Origin: Lachnoclostridium sp.
GTDB lineage: Bacteria > Bacillota > Clostridia > Lachnospirales > Lachnospiraceae
DNA: 64,000 bases
Direction: 5' to 3'
Assembly: GCA_023665475.1 (NCBI GenBank)
Contig: JAMPEB010000014.1
Span: forward strand, 16,130 to 80,129
The notes beneath the pieces are model-generated. The model was not told the origin of the DNA. It did not search any database and worked only from the letters and a program-made list of their open reading frames with translations. The position numbers and the translations under genes were made by a program. Position 1 is the stretch's first letter. Every line of letters starts with the position of its first letter. This document shows, piece after piece, positions 35,108 to 44,903 of the stretch.

Positions 35108-36295
35108 ATGCTGGTACAGAAATATAAAGATATGTTATCCGGGAAATCGGTTATCAGACAGCTTGCGGAATTTGCTGCCGCAAGGGGACAGGAAATCGGT
35201 TATGAAAATGTATTTGATTACAGTCTGGGCAATCCTTCCGTGCCTGTACCGCAGGAATTTACCGAAGAAATGATTCGTCTGCTGTCAGAGGAAGAGTCTG
35301 TTGCGCTGCATGGTTACAGTCCTAATCTGGGAATCACCGGCGTCCGGGAGACGGTTGCGGCTTCCCTGCAAAAAAGATTCGGACTGCCCTATCAAAAAGA
35401 GCATATATTTATGGCATCGGGAGCGGCGGGAGCGCTGGCTCATGCTTTTCGGCTGGTAACGCAACCCGGTGACGAGATACTGACATTTGCTCCGTTTTTT
35501 CCGGAATATCATCCTTATGTGGATTTGACGGGAGCGGTATTAAAGGTAGTGCCCCCCGATACGCAGAATTTTCAGATTAACTTTGAAGCATTTGAGGAAA
35601 TGCTGACGGATAAAGTGATGGCCGTTTTGATTAACACGCCCAACAATCCTTCCGGAGTGGTGTATTCCGCAGAGACACTGCAAAAGCTTGCGAATCTTTT
35701 GAGGCAGAAATCCGGGCAGTATGGACATAATATTTATTTGATTTCGGACGAGCCATATAGGGAAATTATTTTTGAAGGGGTGGATGCTCCTTGTGTGTCA
35801 AGCTTTTATGATGACACCATTATGTGCTATTCTTTTTCCAAATCCCTTTCCCTTCCGGGAGAGCGTATCGGGTATGTGGCGGTGAATCCTGCCTGCAAAG
35901 ATGCGGAAGACATGATTCAGATGTGTGTGCAGATTTCGAGGGGTATCGGACACAATTGTCCCCCCTCCATTATTCAGCTTGCGGTGGCAAAAGTGATTGA
36001 CCGGACGGCGGATTTAAGCGTTTATGAGACTAACATGAATATTTTGTATCAGGAGCTTGTGAATCTCGGATTTACCTGTGTGAAGCCGGGAGGCACTTTC
36101 TATATTTTCCCCAAGGCACTGGAAGAGGATGCAAAAGCATTCTGCCAAAAGGCGTTAAAATATGATTTGATTCTGGTGCCGGGAGATACCTTTGGCGCGC
36201 CCGGATATTTCCGTATGGCATATTGCATTGATACGGAGAAGGTGCAGCGTTCTCTGGAGTCGTTACGGAAATTTGTAAAAGAGGTTTATGGTTAA
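35108..36295 (+). CDS. Class I/II PLP-dependent aminotransferase
   Basis: A 395-residue fold type I aminotransferase. PLP lysine at Lys245 (YSFSKSLSLPGERIGYV), NTPNNPSGVVYS upstream, GAAGALAHAF for phosphate binding. It resembles the aspartate aminotransferase group; the amino acid substrate cannot be told from sequence alone. AGGAGG lies 7 nt before the start. The gene is 18 bp before the patatin gene but the pairing suggests no shared pathway. Confidence 0.9.
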   Translation: MLVQKYKDMLSGKSVIRQLAEFAAARGQEIGYENVFDYSLGNPSVPVPQEFTEEMIRLLSEEESVALHGYSPNLGITGVRETVAASLQKRFGLPYQKEHIFMASGAAGALAHAFRLVTQPGDEILTFAPFFPEYHPYVDLTGAVLKVVPPDTQNFQINFEAFEEMLTDKVMAVLINTPNNPSGVVYSAETLQKLANLLRQKSGQYGHNIYLISDEPYREIIFEGVDAPCVSSFYDDTIMCYSFSKSLSLPGERIGYVAVNPACKDAEDMIQMCVQISRGIGHNCPPSIIQLAVAKVIDRTADLSVYETNMNILYQELVNLGFTCVKPGGTFYIFPKALEEDAKAFCQKALKYDLILVPGDTFGAPGYFRMAYCIDTEKVQRSLESLRKFVKEVYG

Positions 36296-36313
36296 GCAGC
36301 GGGGGGAGCGGAA

Positions 36314-37192
36314 ATGTATCAGGCAGGATTGGTCATGGAAGGCGGCGGACTGAAAGGGATTTATACCGCAGGCGTGCTGGATTGTTTTTTGGACAAGGGA
36401 TTGGAATTTTCCCATATATATGCAGTATCTGCTGCGGCAGGACATATGTGCAGTTATCTGTCAAAGCAGCGGGGCAGGGCGTTGGATGTCAGTATCGATT
36501 ATCTGGATTCCGAGCACTATTGGGGAGTGAAAAGTCTCGCTTTTACAGGAGACTTATTTAATGTGGACACTTGCTATTATGTGATTCCCGAATATTTAAA
36601 TCCCTATGATTATGAGAGTTTTAACGCGTATCGGGGAAAAGCCTACAGTGTAGCCACGGATATTGTCACAGGCAGTCCCAAGTATTTCAGGATACGGGAT
36701 TTGAAGGAGGATATCATAAAAATCCGAGCTTCCGCATCCCTGCCTTTAGTGGCGAGAAATGTAAAGATTAACGGCGGTTATTATCTGGACGGCGGTATCA
36801 GCGATGCGATTCCTTTGCAGAAATCCATTTTGGACGGCAATACCAAAAATGTAGTCATTATGACCAAAGAGGAAGGGTTTGTGCGGACTGCCGTGTCGCC
36901 GGCCAAATTAGCGCTCATAAAGGCAAAGTATTTAAAATATCCTAAAGTATATGAATTAATGGCGGATAGACATCAGCGCTATAATGAAACCTTGGATTTT
37001 ATTGCAAGGCAGCAGGAAAACGGGCAGGCATTTTTAATCCGTCCCAAAGACGGCGCGGGAGTGAAACGGCTGGAGACGGATAAGGATAAGCTGAATGCGC
37101 TTTACAAAGAAGGTTATCAGGATGCGGAGAACCGTTATGAAGAGCTGAAGGCGTATCTGGAAGGAGATATGGAAAAAGGCGCTGCGGGATGA
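36314..37192 (+). CDS. Patatin-like protein with altered nucleophile elbow
   Basis: A 292-residue protein of the patatin-like phospholipase family (YjjU type). The oxyanion loop EGGGLKGIYTAGVLD (9-23) and the DGG of the Ser-Asp dyad (YLDGGISDAIP) are present. The nucleophile elbow, normally GxSxG, reads AVSAA around Ser39, so both glycines are changed. Ser39 remains, but the tight turn may be impaired; activity as a lipid acyl hydrolase is uncertain. No signal peptide. GGGGGGAG lies 6 nt before the start. Confidence 0.85.
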   Translation: MYQAGLVMEGGGLKGIYTAGVLDCFLDKGLEFSHIYAVSAAAGHMCSYLSKQRGRALDVSIDYLDSEHYWGVKSLAFTGDLFNVDTCYYVIPEYLNPYDYESFNAYRGKAYSVATDIVTGSPKYFRIRDLKEDIIKIRASASLPLVARNVKINGGYYLDGGISDAIPLQKSILDGNTKNVVIMTKEEGFVRTAVSPAKLALIKAKYLKYPKVYELMADRHQRYNETLDFIARQQENGQAFLIRPKDGAGVKRLETDKDKLNALYKEGYQDAENRYEELKAYLEGDMEKGAAG

Positions 37193-37298
37193 GGCATCGG
37201 ACCGATGCATCGGGTCGAAATCTGCGATACATGACAACAGGGTTTGCGAAGCAGTTCCGGTTGGATGCAGGGGTATAAAAACGAAACGGGCGCTGATG

Positions 37299-37314
37299 AT
37301 GCGCGGAAATGAGG
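37299..37314 (+). promoter_or_regulatory. Leader cassette with ribosome binding site before uppP
   Basis: ATGCGCGGAAATGAGG, identical to 17728-17743. GAGG lies 6 nt before the uppP start at 37321, showing that the ATG inside the cassette (37309) is not the start. Confidence 0.6.
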
Positions 37315-37320
37315 AAGGCT

Positions 37321-38172
37321 ATGTTGGAAATTATCAAGGCGATTATTTACGGAATTGTGGAAGGTATTACGGAGTGGCTGCCCATCAGCAGCACGGGGCA
37401 TTTGATTTTGGTGGAGGAGCTGATACCGTTTCAGGGCACCAGCGAAAACTTTTTCGGAATGTTTGATGTGGTGATCCAACTGGGAGCAATCCTTGCGGTG
37501 GTGGTACTGTTTTTCGGGAAAATCTGGCCTTTTGCACTGACCAAAAAAGAGCGGGAAAAGTCGGGCAGCAAGTCTGTTATCAAGACGGATATTTTTGTTT
37601 TATGGTTTAAGATTCTGGTTTCCTGTGTACCGGCTGCGGTGATTGGCGTATTGTTTGACGATGTGTTTGACGCTCTTTTTTATAATCCTGTCTGCGTGGC
37701 GTTGGCATTGATTATTTTCGGTATCGCCTTTATTGTCATTGAAAATTGGAATAAAGGGCGTACTCCCAAGGTGACTGCCCTAAGTGAAATTACTTATCAA
37801 ACGGCGCTGCTCATCGGCATTTTTCAAGTGATTGCGGCGGTATTTCCCGGAACCTCCCGGTCAGGAGCAACGATTGTGGGAGCTTTGTTGATCGGGGTGT
37901 CCAGAACGGTAGCGGCGGAGTACACTTTTTTCCTTGCGATTCCCGTGATGTTTGGCGCAAGCCTGTTGAAGGTGGTAAAGTTCGGTTTTGATTTTACTTC
38001 TCTGGAACTGGCGCTGCTGCTTATCGGCACGGTGGTGGCGTTTGTGGTTTCATTGGCAGTTTTGCGGTTTTTGATGGGTTATATCAAAAAGCATGACTTT
38101 AAGGTATTTGGCTGGTATCGGATTGCTCTGGGAATCGTGGTGCTGGCATACTTCGGACTGATGAGAAGGTAA
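37321..38172 (+). CDS. uppP: Undecaprenyl-diphosphatase (BacA/UppP)
   Basis: Integral membrane phosphatase that recycles undecaprenyl pyrophosphate to the lipid carrier used for wall and glycan synthesis; its amount affects bacitracin resistance. Signatures: GIVEGITEWLPISSTGHL near the N-terminus and FPGTSRSGATI, with about eight membrane helices over 283 residues. The start at 37321 is set by GAGG in the shared leader cassette. It is one of two carrier-lipid genes in the window, with the sugar transferase at 7.3 kb. Confidence 0.95.
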   Translation: MLEIIKAIIYGIVEGITEWLPISSTGHLILVEELIPFQGTSENFFGMFDVVIQLGAILAVVVLFFGKIWPFALTKKEREKSGSKSVIKTDIFVLWFKILVSCVPAAVIGVLFDDVFDALFYNPVCVALALIIFGIAFIVIENWNKGRTPKVTALSEITYQTALLIGIFQVIAAVFPGTSRSGATIVGALLIGVSRTVAAEYTFFLAIPVMFGASLLKVVKFGFDFTSLELALLLIGTVVAFVVSLAVLRFLMGYIKKHDFKVFGWYRIALGIVVLAYFGLMRR

Positions 38173-38205
38173 AGGAACGCGGGAAGCGGGAAAACGGGAG
38201 AGAAA

Positions 38206-39639
38206 ATGGAAGAACTGTGGGGGTTTTTAAAATTATATTCGCCTGATAGTCTGGCTGTAGAGTCTTTTTTGACTTCCGGGGGACCGCTTTTGTGGCTTGT
38301 GCTTTTGTACGGAAACGCCATTTTTTATATGGTAGATTTTTATAATCTGATGAAGAGAAAATCTACGGCGGAAACCTTTGCGATTCTGTCGGTTCCCTGC
38401 GCAATATCCTTTTTGGGAGCCGCCATGCTGCCACTCTGTGTCCATGTACCGGCGCCGGAACGGACGGGGCGGTTTGCAAAGGCGCTGGAGAGCAGCGAAT
38501 TGAATCGGATGCTTTTGCTGGTGGTAGGCATATATACATTTCTCTGGGGCATATCTTTGATTTCCCAATTGGAATTTTTTCAAAGGAAGACTTTTTTGGG
38601 CAAGCTGTTTCGTGAAAGGCGCAGGAAGCGGGATGTAATACGGTGGGTGCTTTTCGGCATTCCCGATTATCTTTTTGCCGGTATGATGATTTTCTTTTCC
38701 CTGTGGCGCCTGATTGCGGGGGAGAGCTTTTTTGCCCGGGGAAACACTTTGCTTTTGTGGATTTATTTATATGCAGTGTATCTTTTGTGCTGCAAGATCA
38801 TTCTGCTTGCGGTGGCGTTATTGGTGCGCCTGTATTCCGTAAAGATTACCGTTTTTCGATGGCGGGAGGGGAAAAATCCCTCGGCTTTTCTGTTCCGTTA
38901 TTTTCTCTTTTACCAAAGCGCCATGGTCAGGAACCTGATGTTATTTGAATGCGGACTTTTGATTCCCATTACCGATGTGGGGCTCAGTGACACGGAAGGA
39001 GCTGACCCTTTTGAAATGGTAGGAATATTGGGATTTTTGTGGCTTGCCGCAATTTTTGTGGTTCTTTTCAGCGCCGCGCCCGGCATGAGAGCGTTGGAAA
39101 AATTTCAGTTCTGGGGAGATTCCCGCCGCATGAAAGAACTATTCTGCAGAGAATACTTTGCGGAAGAGCCGTTATTTCAAAACGATAAATATACCGTGAC
39201 AAGGCATTTTCTGGTGGATGAATTAAGCCCCTGCACCTTCTATTATTGGCCTGCGCTGGAGAGCATAAGCGGGTGGGTGACGGACAAAAAGGGGAGCGTC
39301 AGGACAATTCGTTTTTCGGACAAAAGTTATTGTAATATTTCCAAAGAGGAAGCGGAATGTCTTGCTCCGGTATTTGAGTATGCAAAAAAATGGCAGGACA
39401 ACAATATCGCGCAGGGTAATATAGCGCAGAAGAATGATACACAGGAGCAAGCCAAGATATATCTGCAAAGTCTGTTGTCTCAAGGGCAAAACACGCCTTA
39501 TATCAATCAGCCCTGGTGGGCGAAAAAAATGGAGGAGCCGGGGGCTCCGGAAAGCGCATACGGAAATCTGATAAAAAAGCTGGCAATCATTGTGGTGTTT
39601 ATCATGATGATGATGTCATGGTCTTTAAATTTCAAATGA
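38206..39639 (+). CDS. Multi-pass membrane protein of unknown function
   Basis: A 477-residue protein with about seven hydrophobic segments in the first 300 residues, a soluble region (about 300-450) and a final membrane helix at the C-terminus (LAIIVVFIMMMMSW). No family recognised. GGGAGAG precedes the start. It is followed 23 bp later by the zinc-ribbon protein, another envelope protein, which suggests a shared transcript. Confidence 0.75.
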   Translation: MEELWGFLKLYSPDSLAVESFLTSGGPLLWLVLLYGNAIFYMVDFYNLMKRKSTAETFAILSVPCAISFLGAAMLPLCVHVPAPERTGRFAKALESSELNRMLLLVVGIYTFLWGISLISQLEFFQRKTFLGKLFRERRRKRDVIRWVLFGIPDYLFAGMMIFFSLWRLIAGESFFARGNTLLLWIYLYAVYLLCCKIILLAVALLVRLYSVKITVFRWREGKNPSAFLFRYFLFYQSAMVRNLMLFECGLLIPITDVGLSDTEGADPFEMVGILGFLWLAAIFVVLFSAAPGMRALEKFQFWGDSRRMKELFCREYFAEEPLFQNDKYTVTRHFLVDELSPCTFYYWPALESISGWVTDKKGSVRTIRFSDKSYCNISKEEAECLAPVFEYAKKWQDNNIAQGNIAQKNDTQEQAKIYLQSLLSQGQNTPYINQPWWAKKMEEPGAPESAYGNLIKKLAIIVVFIMMMMSWSLNFK

Positions 39640-39662
39640 GTTAAGGGGAATGGAGGTACCAT

Positions 39663-41546
39663 ATGTTTTGCATAAAATGTGGGAAAGAATTGGAAGACGG
39701 CAGTAAGTTTTGCAGTTACTGCGGTGAGCCGGTGCGGCCGGCAGAGGTAGCAGCACAATTTGGTGCAGAGAAACAGTCCACTTCGGCGCAGCCCGCGAGT
39801 CGGACGGATTCGCAGGCAAAGTCCAAGACAGGCAGGGGCGGTGTGATTGCCCTAATTGTGGCGGCAGCGGTTTTGCTGTTGTCCGGAGTGGGAGGCATAT
39901 TATATTTTATCAACGGTGCTTATCAGACTACAGAAACTGCGGACACGGAGGAAAAGCATTCTCAAAAAAAGGAAGAGACAACAAAACAGGAGTCGGCGAC
40001 AATATCCGAAAAGCTTTCGGAATATTTGGAGAAGGAGCTTGTGCCGCAGTACGGTTATGCGGACCTGAGTGCAAAAGTGAGAGAAGTCTCTATGGACGAG
40101 GCTTATGATATAACAGATTTTATGGCATATTTAAACGGCATTGCGGCCTCCGAAATTTGTGATTTGGACAGCGACGGGAGAGAAGAACTGCTTGTGTTGA
40201 TTTATAAAGAAGGCAAGTTGTCCGTCAATGTCTATGAATTGGCGGGCGACGCCGTGGCAAAACAGGCGGAGACCGAGGTGGAAGGGCAGCTAGGCCTTAT
40301 GACCATGGGGGATGAAGTCTGGGCGCTGACAGAGGGAAACGATGAAAAGTATGTGTATTTTGAACAGCACTATTCCACCAATTATTTTCTGGCGGACGGA
40401 GTTTATGACGCGGCAGGGCTGATCCGATATGACGGCGGACAGTTGTACACGGCGCTTTTGGTGGAGCATAGCTGGGGTTCCGCTAATTTTACCTATAGAG
40501 CGGTCAGATTTGACGGAAAGGAAACCACGGACGAAATCATCTATGACGGAGAAGGGCTTTTCGACCCGCAATATGACGAGGCATATTATTTGAAGCGTAT
40601 GCCCGAACTGTTTGCGGAATATGGCATAGAGGTTGCGGCAAAACGGAATCTTCAGGTTGAGGTGACAACCGACGCCTATGAAGAAATCCTAAAGTGCAGC
40701 CAGTGGGTGGATGGACGCATCAATCATAAAGATACAAGCAGCTATTGTGATACCATAGTGATTCATTATAACGATGAAGACGGTCCTCTCAATGTTTATG
40801 AACGGTTTTTGCGAGGAGAAGAAAGCGTGTATACCGATAATTTTTCATCGGAGCGCACTCAGTGGACTTTGCCGGAACTCCTTGCGGAAATAAAAGAAAC
40901 TTATGCATGGACCGGCGGGGAGCTGACGCCCCGTGTTACTTATGCCTATATGGATTGCGGTGGGGACGGTTATGAGGAGATGCAGTTGAAATTTACGGGA
41001 TTGGATATCTATTCGCCGGGTGACGACAGCAGTCTGGTTATGGTGCTCACCGCCAAGCACGGACGCCTTGAGGTGATTGCCACAGGGGAATCGTGGGCGA
41101 GAGGTTATACGGAGATAGACTATTACGGATGCATTACCGACGGAGGCTCCAACGGTGCGGGCAGCTATTCCTTTGGGATGCAATATATAGACGGAAACTC
41201 GCAAATTCATACGGTTTATGATGCAAATCGTCTGGGAGGCTGGTGGCTGCATGAGATTTCGCAGAAGGCCTATAAGGAGGCATTTCCCACGGAAGAGCCG
41301 GGTCTGGGAATAACCCACTATGATATTGACGGTGATAGCTATTATGCCGTAGATAATGCCGACATCCGGCATCTTTCGAGGGAAGAAGAAACCTTTATTG
41401 CGCTGTGCGAGGAAGAAGGAATGGAATTTGTTTCGGAAGATAACATAGATACAGTGATAAGCGAGCGCAAAAAAGCCTTGGGCATCAAAGAAGAATGGGA
41501 TACCGGAAAGGGGCTGTATTGGAATACCTGGTGGCAGGGAGAGTGA
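39663..41546 (+). CDS. Zinc-ribbon membrane protein with a large extracytoplasmic region
   Basis: A 627-residue protein. The N-terminus is a zinc ribbon (CIKCGKELEDGSKFCSYCGEPV: two Cys pairs) in the cytoplasm, followed by a Ser/Gln-rich linker, one membrane helix (about 60-82) and a charged stalk. The remaining roughly 500 residues are predicted outside and contain DLDSDGREELLVL and a related MDCGGDGYEEMQLKF, calcium-type DxDxDG/VCBS-like motifs seen in many Lachnospiraceae surface proteins. Function unknown. Confidence 0.8.
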   Translation: MFCIKCGKELEDGSKFCSYCGEPVRPAEVAAQFGAEKQSTSAQPASRTDSQAKSKTGRGGVIALIVAAAVLLLSGVGGILYFINGAYQTTETADTEEKHSQKKEETTKQESATISEKLSEYLEKELVPQYGYADLSAKVREVSMDEAYDITDFMAYLNGIAASEICDLDSDGREELLVLIYKEGKLSVNVYELAGDAVAKQAETEVEGQLGLMTMGDEVWALTEGNDEKYVYFEQHYSTNYFLADGVYDAAGLIRYDGGQLYTALLVEHSWGSANFTYRAVRFDGKETTDEIIYDGEGLFDPQYDEAYYLKRMPELFAEYGIEVAAKRNLQVEVTTDAYEEILKCSQWVDGRINHKDTSSYCDTIVIHYNDEDGPLNVYERFLRGEESVYTDNFSSERTQWTLPELLAEIKETYAWTGGELTPRVTYAYMDCGGDGYEEMQLKFTGLDIYSPGDDSSLVMVLTAKHGRLEVIATGESWARGYTEIDYYGCITDGGSNGAGSYSFGMQYIDGNSQIHTVYDANRLGGWWLHEISQKAYKEAFPTEEPGLGITHYDIDGDSYYAVDNADIRHLSREEETFIALCEEEGMEFVSEDNIDTVISERKKALGIKEEWDTGKGLYWNTWWQGE

Positions 41547-41651
41547 AGGGAGTTATGGTGTTTTTGAATATAAAAAGGCATATTGTGCATATAATAGGAA
41601 TGCTATAGCGGATTGCCGGTTCAAAAGATTTGAAAAGATTTCATTTTTCAA

Positions 41652-41680
41652 TTGACATTTGTGTCATGGCATGGTATATT
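41652..41680 (+). promoter_or_regulatory. Strong promoter not followed by a gene
   Basis: Consensus TTGACA (41652-41657) and TATATT (41675-41680) with a 17-bp spacer. The next + strand gene is 950 bp away and a terminator lies 45 bp downstream, so this promoter seems dedicated to a small RNA. Confidence 0.75.
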
Positions 41681-41686
41681 TGCTTT

Positions 41687-41755
41687 AGTGATCGTGTCAC
41701 AGAAGCTTGTGTGGCCTGTGACCGGAAAAGGCTCCTGCGGGAGCCTTTTCTATTT
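41687..41755 (+). ncRNA. Candidate free-standing small RNA of about 65-70 nt
   Basis: Predicted start near 41687, 6 to 7 nt after the -10 box. The RNA would fold as a first hairpin (41696-41702 with 41716-41722, GTCACAG/CTGTGAC; possibly extended by 41693-41694 with 41723-41724 around a bulged T) and a perfect intrinsic terminator (41726-41735 with 41740-41749, loop TGCG). No ORF and no ribosome binding site are present. I do not recognise it as 6S, SRP, tmRNA or a known riboswitch. Confidence 0.6.
41726..41755 (+). terminator. Intrinsic terminator of the candidate small RNA
   Basis: 10-bp stem AAAAGGCTCC/GGAGCCTTTT with loop TGCG, followed by CTATTTT. Confidence 0.85.
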
Positions 41756-41869
41756 TGGAAATCGTACAATTAGCATCTATCAATGGGATTTCCTATAAAT
41801 TGGCGGGATATTCAAAGATGTGCTAAAGCACCGTCCGCGGGAAATGCGGGCGAATAGAGTGAAGGGATT

Positions 41870-42301
41870 CTATACAAACCCCTTCATCTCCTGCATGAAA
41901 TCTTCTTCGATACCGATGAGTTCTTTTGCCATGTCCTGACTTTCTCTGGATGCGTCGGGATACTTATTCACATACTCGCTGACGGACTGAATGCCCATAT
42001 TGCAGCCGTCCATCATAATCTTTGCTACTTCATGGTCCGTAGGGTGCATAAACATTTTCACATTCATTTCCGCCCGTGCCATGGTTTCCGCCATGATGCC
42101 GGGTGAACTTTCCTGTTCCCCGCAGCTTTTCAGTCGGTCGGAAATCTTTCCCTCCAGCTTGCGGTGCTTTTCACCATAGGCTTCCAGCAAATGATTCAAT
42201 TCAGAATCCTTGGCATATTCCCTCATTTTTTTCACGCTTTCCATTGCCATCCGGCAGCCGAAACTGCATTCTTTTAATAGTTGAATCGTGTTAGTGTCCA
42301 T
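41870..42301 (-). CDS. Helical-bundle (ferritin-like) protein of unknown function
   Basis: A 143-residue, all-helical, charged protein with no signal peptide. The sequence reads as four helices with ELNHLLEAYGEKHRKLE and EMNVKMFMHPTDHEVAKIMMDGC, with Glu/His at spacings suggestive of the ferritin-like DUF2383/PA2169 type, although metal binding is not proven. The ribosome binding site GAGGA lies 7 nt before the start. It stands alone on the - strand. Confidence 0.75.
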   Translation of the reverse strand: MDTNTIQLLKECSFGCRMAMESVKKMREYAKDSELNHLLEAYGEKHRKLEGKISDRLKSCGEQESSPGIMAETMARAEMNVKMFMHPTDHEVAKIMMDGCNMGIQSVSEYVNKYPDASRESQDMAKELIGIEEDFMQEMKGFV

Positions 42302-42382
42302 AGATATCCTCGTTTCTGCATGCCGTATATACCGCGGCTTTGTATCGGGCGTGCTCAGATACTAGTTTGTAGAGCCGCTATC

Positions 42383-42411
42383 TTGCAGTTTTCACCCTTT
42401 TGTGGTATGCT
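42383..42411 (+). promoter_or_regulatory. Promoter of the glycogen phosphorylase unit
   Basis: TTGCAG (42383-42388) and TATGCT (42406-42411) with a 17-bp spacer and TG before the -10. The leader to glgP is about 210 nt and holds several hairpins and two leader cassettes. Confidence 0.6.
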
Positions 42412-42496
42412 AAAAAGGTAAAAATAGGAAATCTGTGTATGAAGCGGTCAAAAAGGAGTAATGCTAATATAGACAGAGCCGCAAAAGAAGCGGCGT

Positions 42497-42523
42497 GTCT
42501 GCCCGGGCAGACGGAATGGGAGG
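42497..42523 (+). promoter_or_regulatory. GC-hairpin leader cassette without a gene
   Basis: Perfect 8-bp inverted repeat GTCTGCCC/GGGCAGAC followed by GGAATGGGAGGAAGAT, the same sequence that precedes the glgP start 100 bp later, but here followed by TTGAAAATT and a small AT hairpin, with no long ORF. It looks like a duplicated leader. Confidence 0.5.
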
Positions 42524-42591
42524 AAGATTGAAAATTAAAATTTTCAATCCCGGAATTTGTGACGCTGTGCGTCCCAAAGTTCCCACTGATT

Positions 42592-42621
42592 AAAATGCCG
42601 CTTACGCGGCGGAATGGGAGG
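42592..42621 (+). promoter_or_regulatory. GC-hairpin leader cassette with the glgP ribosome binding site
   Basis: GCCGC-TTAC-GCGGC hairpin followed by GGAATGGGAGG; 28 of 30 positions match 32457-32486 before the deacetylase. GGGAGG is 6 nt before the glgP ATG. Confidence 0.6.
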
Positions 42622-42626
42622 AAGAT

Positions 42627-44897
42627 ATGAATTTGGAACAGCAGTTAAATGAGATTACGGAAAAATTGTATGGGAAGGATATTGCAGCCTGCACGGACGC
42701 CCAGCTATATAACGGCGTGCTGCAGTTAGTGAAAGGCAAAATAGAGGAAAAGCCTGCCATCACAGGCGCCAAGAAGGTTTATTATATTTCCATGGAATTT
42801 CTGATTGGAAAGCTGCTTTCCAATAATTTAATCAACTTGGGAATTTATGAAGAATTGAGCGATGTGCTTGAGGCACACGGCAAGCATCTGTGCGATATCG
42901 AGGAGGCGGAGCCGGAGCCTTCTTTGGGAAACGGAGGCTTGGGGCGGTTAGCCGCATGTTTTCTGGATTCCATTGCTACGCTGGGACTTTCCGGGGACGG
43001 TATCGGTCTGAATTACCACTTTGGATTGTTCAAACAGGTTTTTGAGGACCGTCTGCAAAAAGCGGAAAAGAATGATTGGATAGAGGAGCATTCATGGCTG
43101 AAAGATACCGGAATTTCTTTTGAGGTTGCGTTTGGGGAAAAGAAAGTAAAGGCAGTGCTTTATGACATTGATGTCATTGGATATGACAATGGCGTCAATA
43201 AGTTACATTTATTCGATGTGGCTTCCCTTGATGAAAGTCTGGTGGAGGGCGGAATTACTTTTGACAAAGAGCAGGTGGAAAAGAACCTGACCCTTTTCCT
43301 TTATCCCGATGATTCCGACAAGGCAGGCAATCTGCTGCGTATCTATCAGGAATATTTTATGGTATGCAGCGGCGCGCAGTTGATTATCAGGGAGCAGAAA
43401 GAAAAAGGAAATGATTTGCACAGGCTGAATGAATATGCAGCGATTCAGATTAACGATACGCATCCCACTCTGGTGATTCCTGAGCTGATTCGTATTTTGA
43501 CGACACAGGAAGGATTCACCATGGACGAGGCGATTGCGGTGGTGAGCAAAACATGCGCTTATACCAACCACACGATTCTGGCGGAGGCTCTGGAAAAGTG
43601 GCCTCTGGACTATATCGAGAAGGTGACGCCGCAGTTGGTGCCCATTATTCGGGAATTAAGCGACAGGGTGGCGGAGAAATTTAAGGACCCCAAGGTGCAG
43701 ATTATTGATGAAGATGACAGGGTGCATATGGCGCATATCGATATTCATTACGGTTACAGTGTGAACGGTGTTGCGGCAATTCATACGGATATCTTGAAAG
43801 AGAGCGAATTAAATCATTTTTACAAGATTTATCCGGAGAAATTCAATAATAAGACCAATGGCATTACCTTCCGCCGCTGGCTTTTGTCCTGCAACAGGGA
43901 ATTGGCGGCATTTCTGACAAAGACCATCGGTGACGGCTACAAGAAAAATGCGGATGAACTGCAGAAGCTGCTGGAAAAGAAGGATGACCGGAGTGTCCTT
44001 GACGGCATTTATCAGATTAAGCAGACTAAGAAAAAAGAACTGGCTGCTTACATCAAAGAAAAGGAAGGGATTGCCTTAAATCCCGACTCCATTTTTGACA
44101 TTCAGGTGAAGCGTCTTCATGAGTACAAAAGACAGCAGATGAATGCTCTTTATATTATCCACAAATATCTGGAAATCAAGTCAGGCAAAAAGCCCTCTAC
44201 GCCCATCACTTTTCTGTTTGGGGCAAAGGCGGCTCCCGCTTATGTGATTGCACAGGATATCATTCATCTTTTGTTGGTGCTTTCGGAGATTGTGAACAAT
44301 GACCCGGAGGTAAATCCTTATATGAAGGTGGTCATGGTGGAGAATTATAATGTGAGTTATGCGGAGAAGCTGATTCCCGCCTGTGACATTTCCGAGCAGA
44401 TTTCTCTGGCGTCCAAGGAGGCTTCCGGCACCGGCAATATGAAATTTATGTTAAACGGCGCGGTGACTCTGGGCACCAGCGACGGCGCAAATGTGGAAAT
44501 TCATCAGCTTGTGGGAGATGACAATATTTATATCTTCGGAGAGAAGAGCGATACGGTTATTGCCCATTATGCAAAGGCTGATTATGTCTCCAAAGAGTAT
44601 TATGAGAAGAGCCCTGTGATTAAGGAAGCGGTAGATTTTATTATCAGCGAAACGGCGCTTAAGGTTGGGCACAAAGAGAATCTGGAACGGCTGTATAAGG
44701 AACTGTTAAATAAGGATTGGTTCATGACCCTGTTGGATTTAGAGGATTATATCAAGGTGAAGGATCAGGCGTTTGCAGACTATGAGGATAAGCAGAAGTG
44801 GAAGAAGATGATGCTTGTGAATATTGCAAAGGCAGGATTTTTCTCCTCGGACAGAACCATTGCAGAGTACAATAGGGATATCTGGAAACTGGGGTAG
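42627..44897 (+). CDS. glgP: Glycogen/maltodextrin phosphorylase
   Basis: PLP-dependent GT35 phosphorylase that releases glucose-1-phosphate from alpha-1,4-glucans. The PLP lysine is Lys606 in [42 protein letters not shown] and [22 protein letters not shown] are typical. At 756 residues it is of the short bacterial kind without regulatory N-terminal extensions. No other glycogen gene is linked. It is 6 bp before an HD-GYP gene, an unusual pairing suggesting that storage glucan breakdown and dinucleotide signalling are co-expressed. Confidence 0.95.
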   Translation: MNLEQQLNEITEKLYGKDIAACTDAQLYNGVLQLVKGKIEEKPAITGAKKVYYISMEFLIGKLLSNNLINLGIYEELSDVLEAHGKHLCDIEEAEPEPSLGNGGLGRLAACFLDSIATLGLSGDGIGLNYHFGLFKQVFEDRLQKAEKNDWIEEHSWLKDTGISFEVAFGEKKVKAVLYDIDVIGYDNGVNKLHLFDVASLDESLVEGGITFDKEQVEKNLTLFLYPDDSDKAGNLLRIYQEYFMVCSGAQLIIREQKEKGNDLHRLNEYAAIQINDTHPTLVIPELIRILTTQEGFTMDEAIAVVSKTCAYTNHTILAEALEKWPLDYIEKVTPQLVPIIRELSDRVAEKFKDPKVQIIDEDDRVHMAHIDIHYGYSVNGVAAIHTDILKESELNHFYKIYPEKFNNKTNGITFRRWLLSCNRELAAFLTKTIGDGYKKNADELQKLLEKKDDRSVLDGIYQIKQTKKKELAAYIKEKEGIALNPDSIFDIQVKRLHEYKRQQMNALYIIHKYLEIKSGKKPSTPITFLFGAKAAPAYVIAQDIIHLLLVLSEIVNNDPEVNPYMKVVMVENYNVSYAEKLIPACDISEQISLASKEASGTGNMKFMLNGAVTLGTSDGANVEIHQLVGDDNIYIFGEKSDTVIAHYAKADYVSKEYYEKSPVIKEAVDFIISETALKVGHKENLERLYKELLNKDWFMTLLDLEDYIKVKDQAFADYEDKQKWKKMMLVNIAKAGFFSSDRTIAEYNRDIWKLG

Positions 44898-44903
44898 AGC
44901 GAA

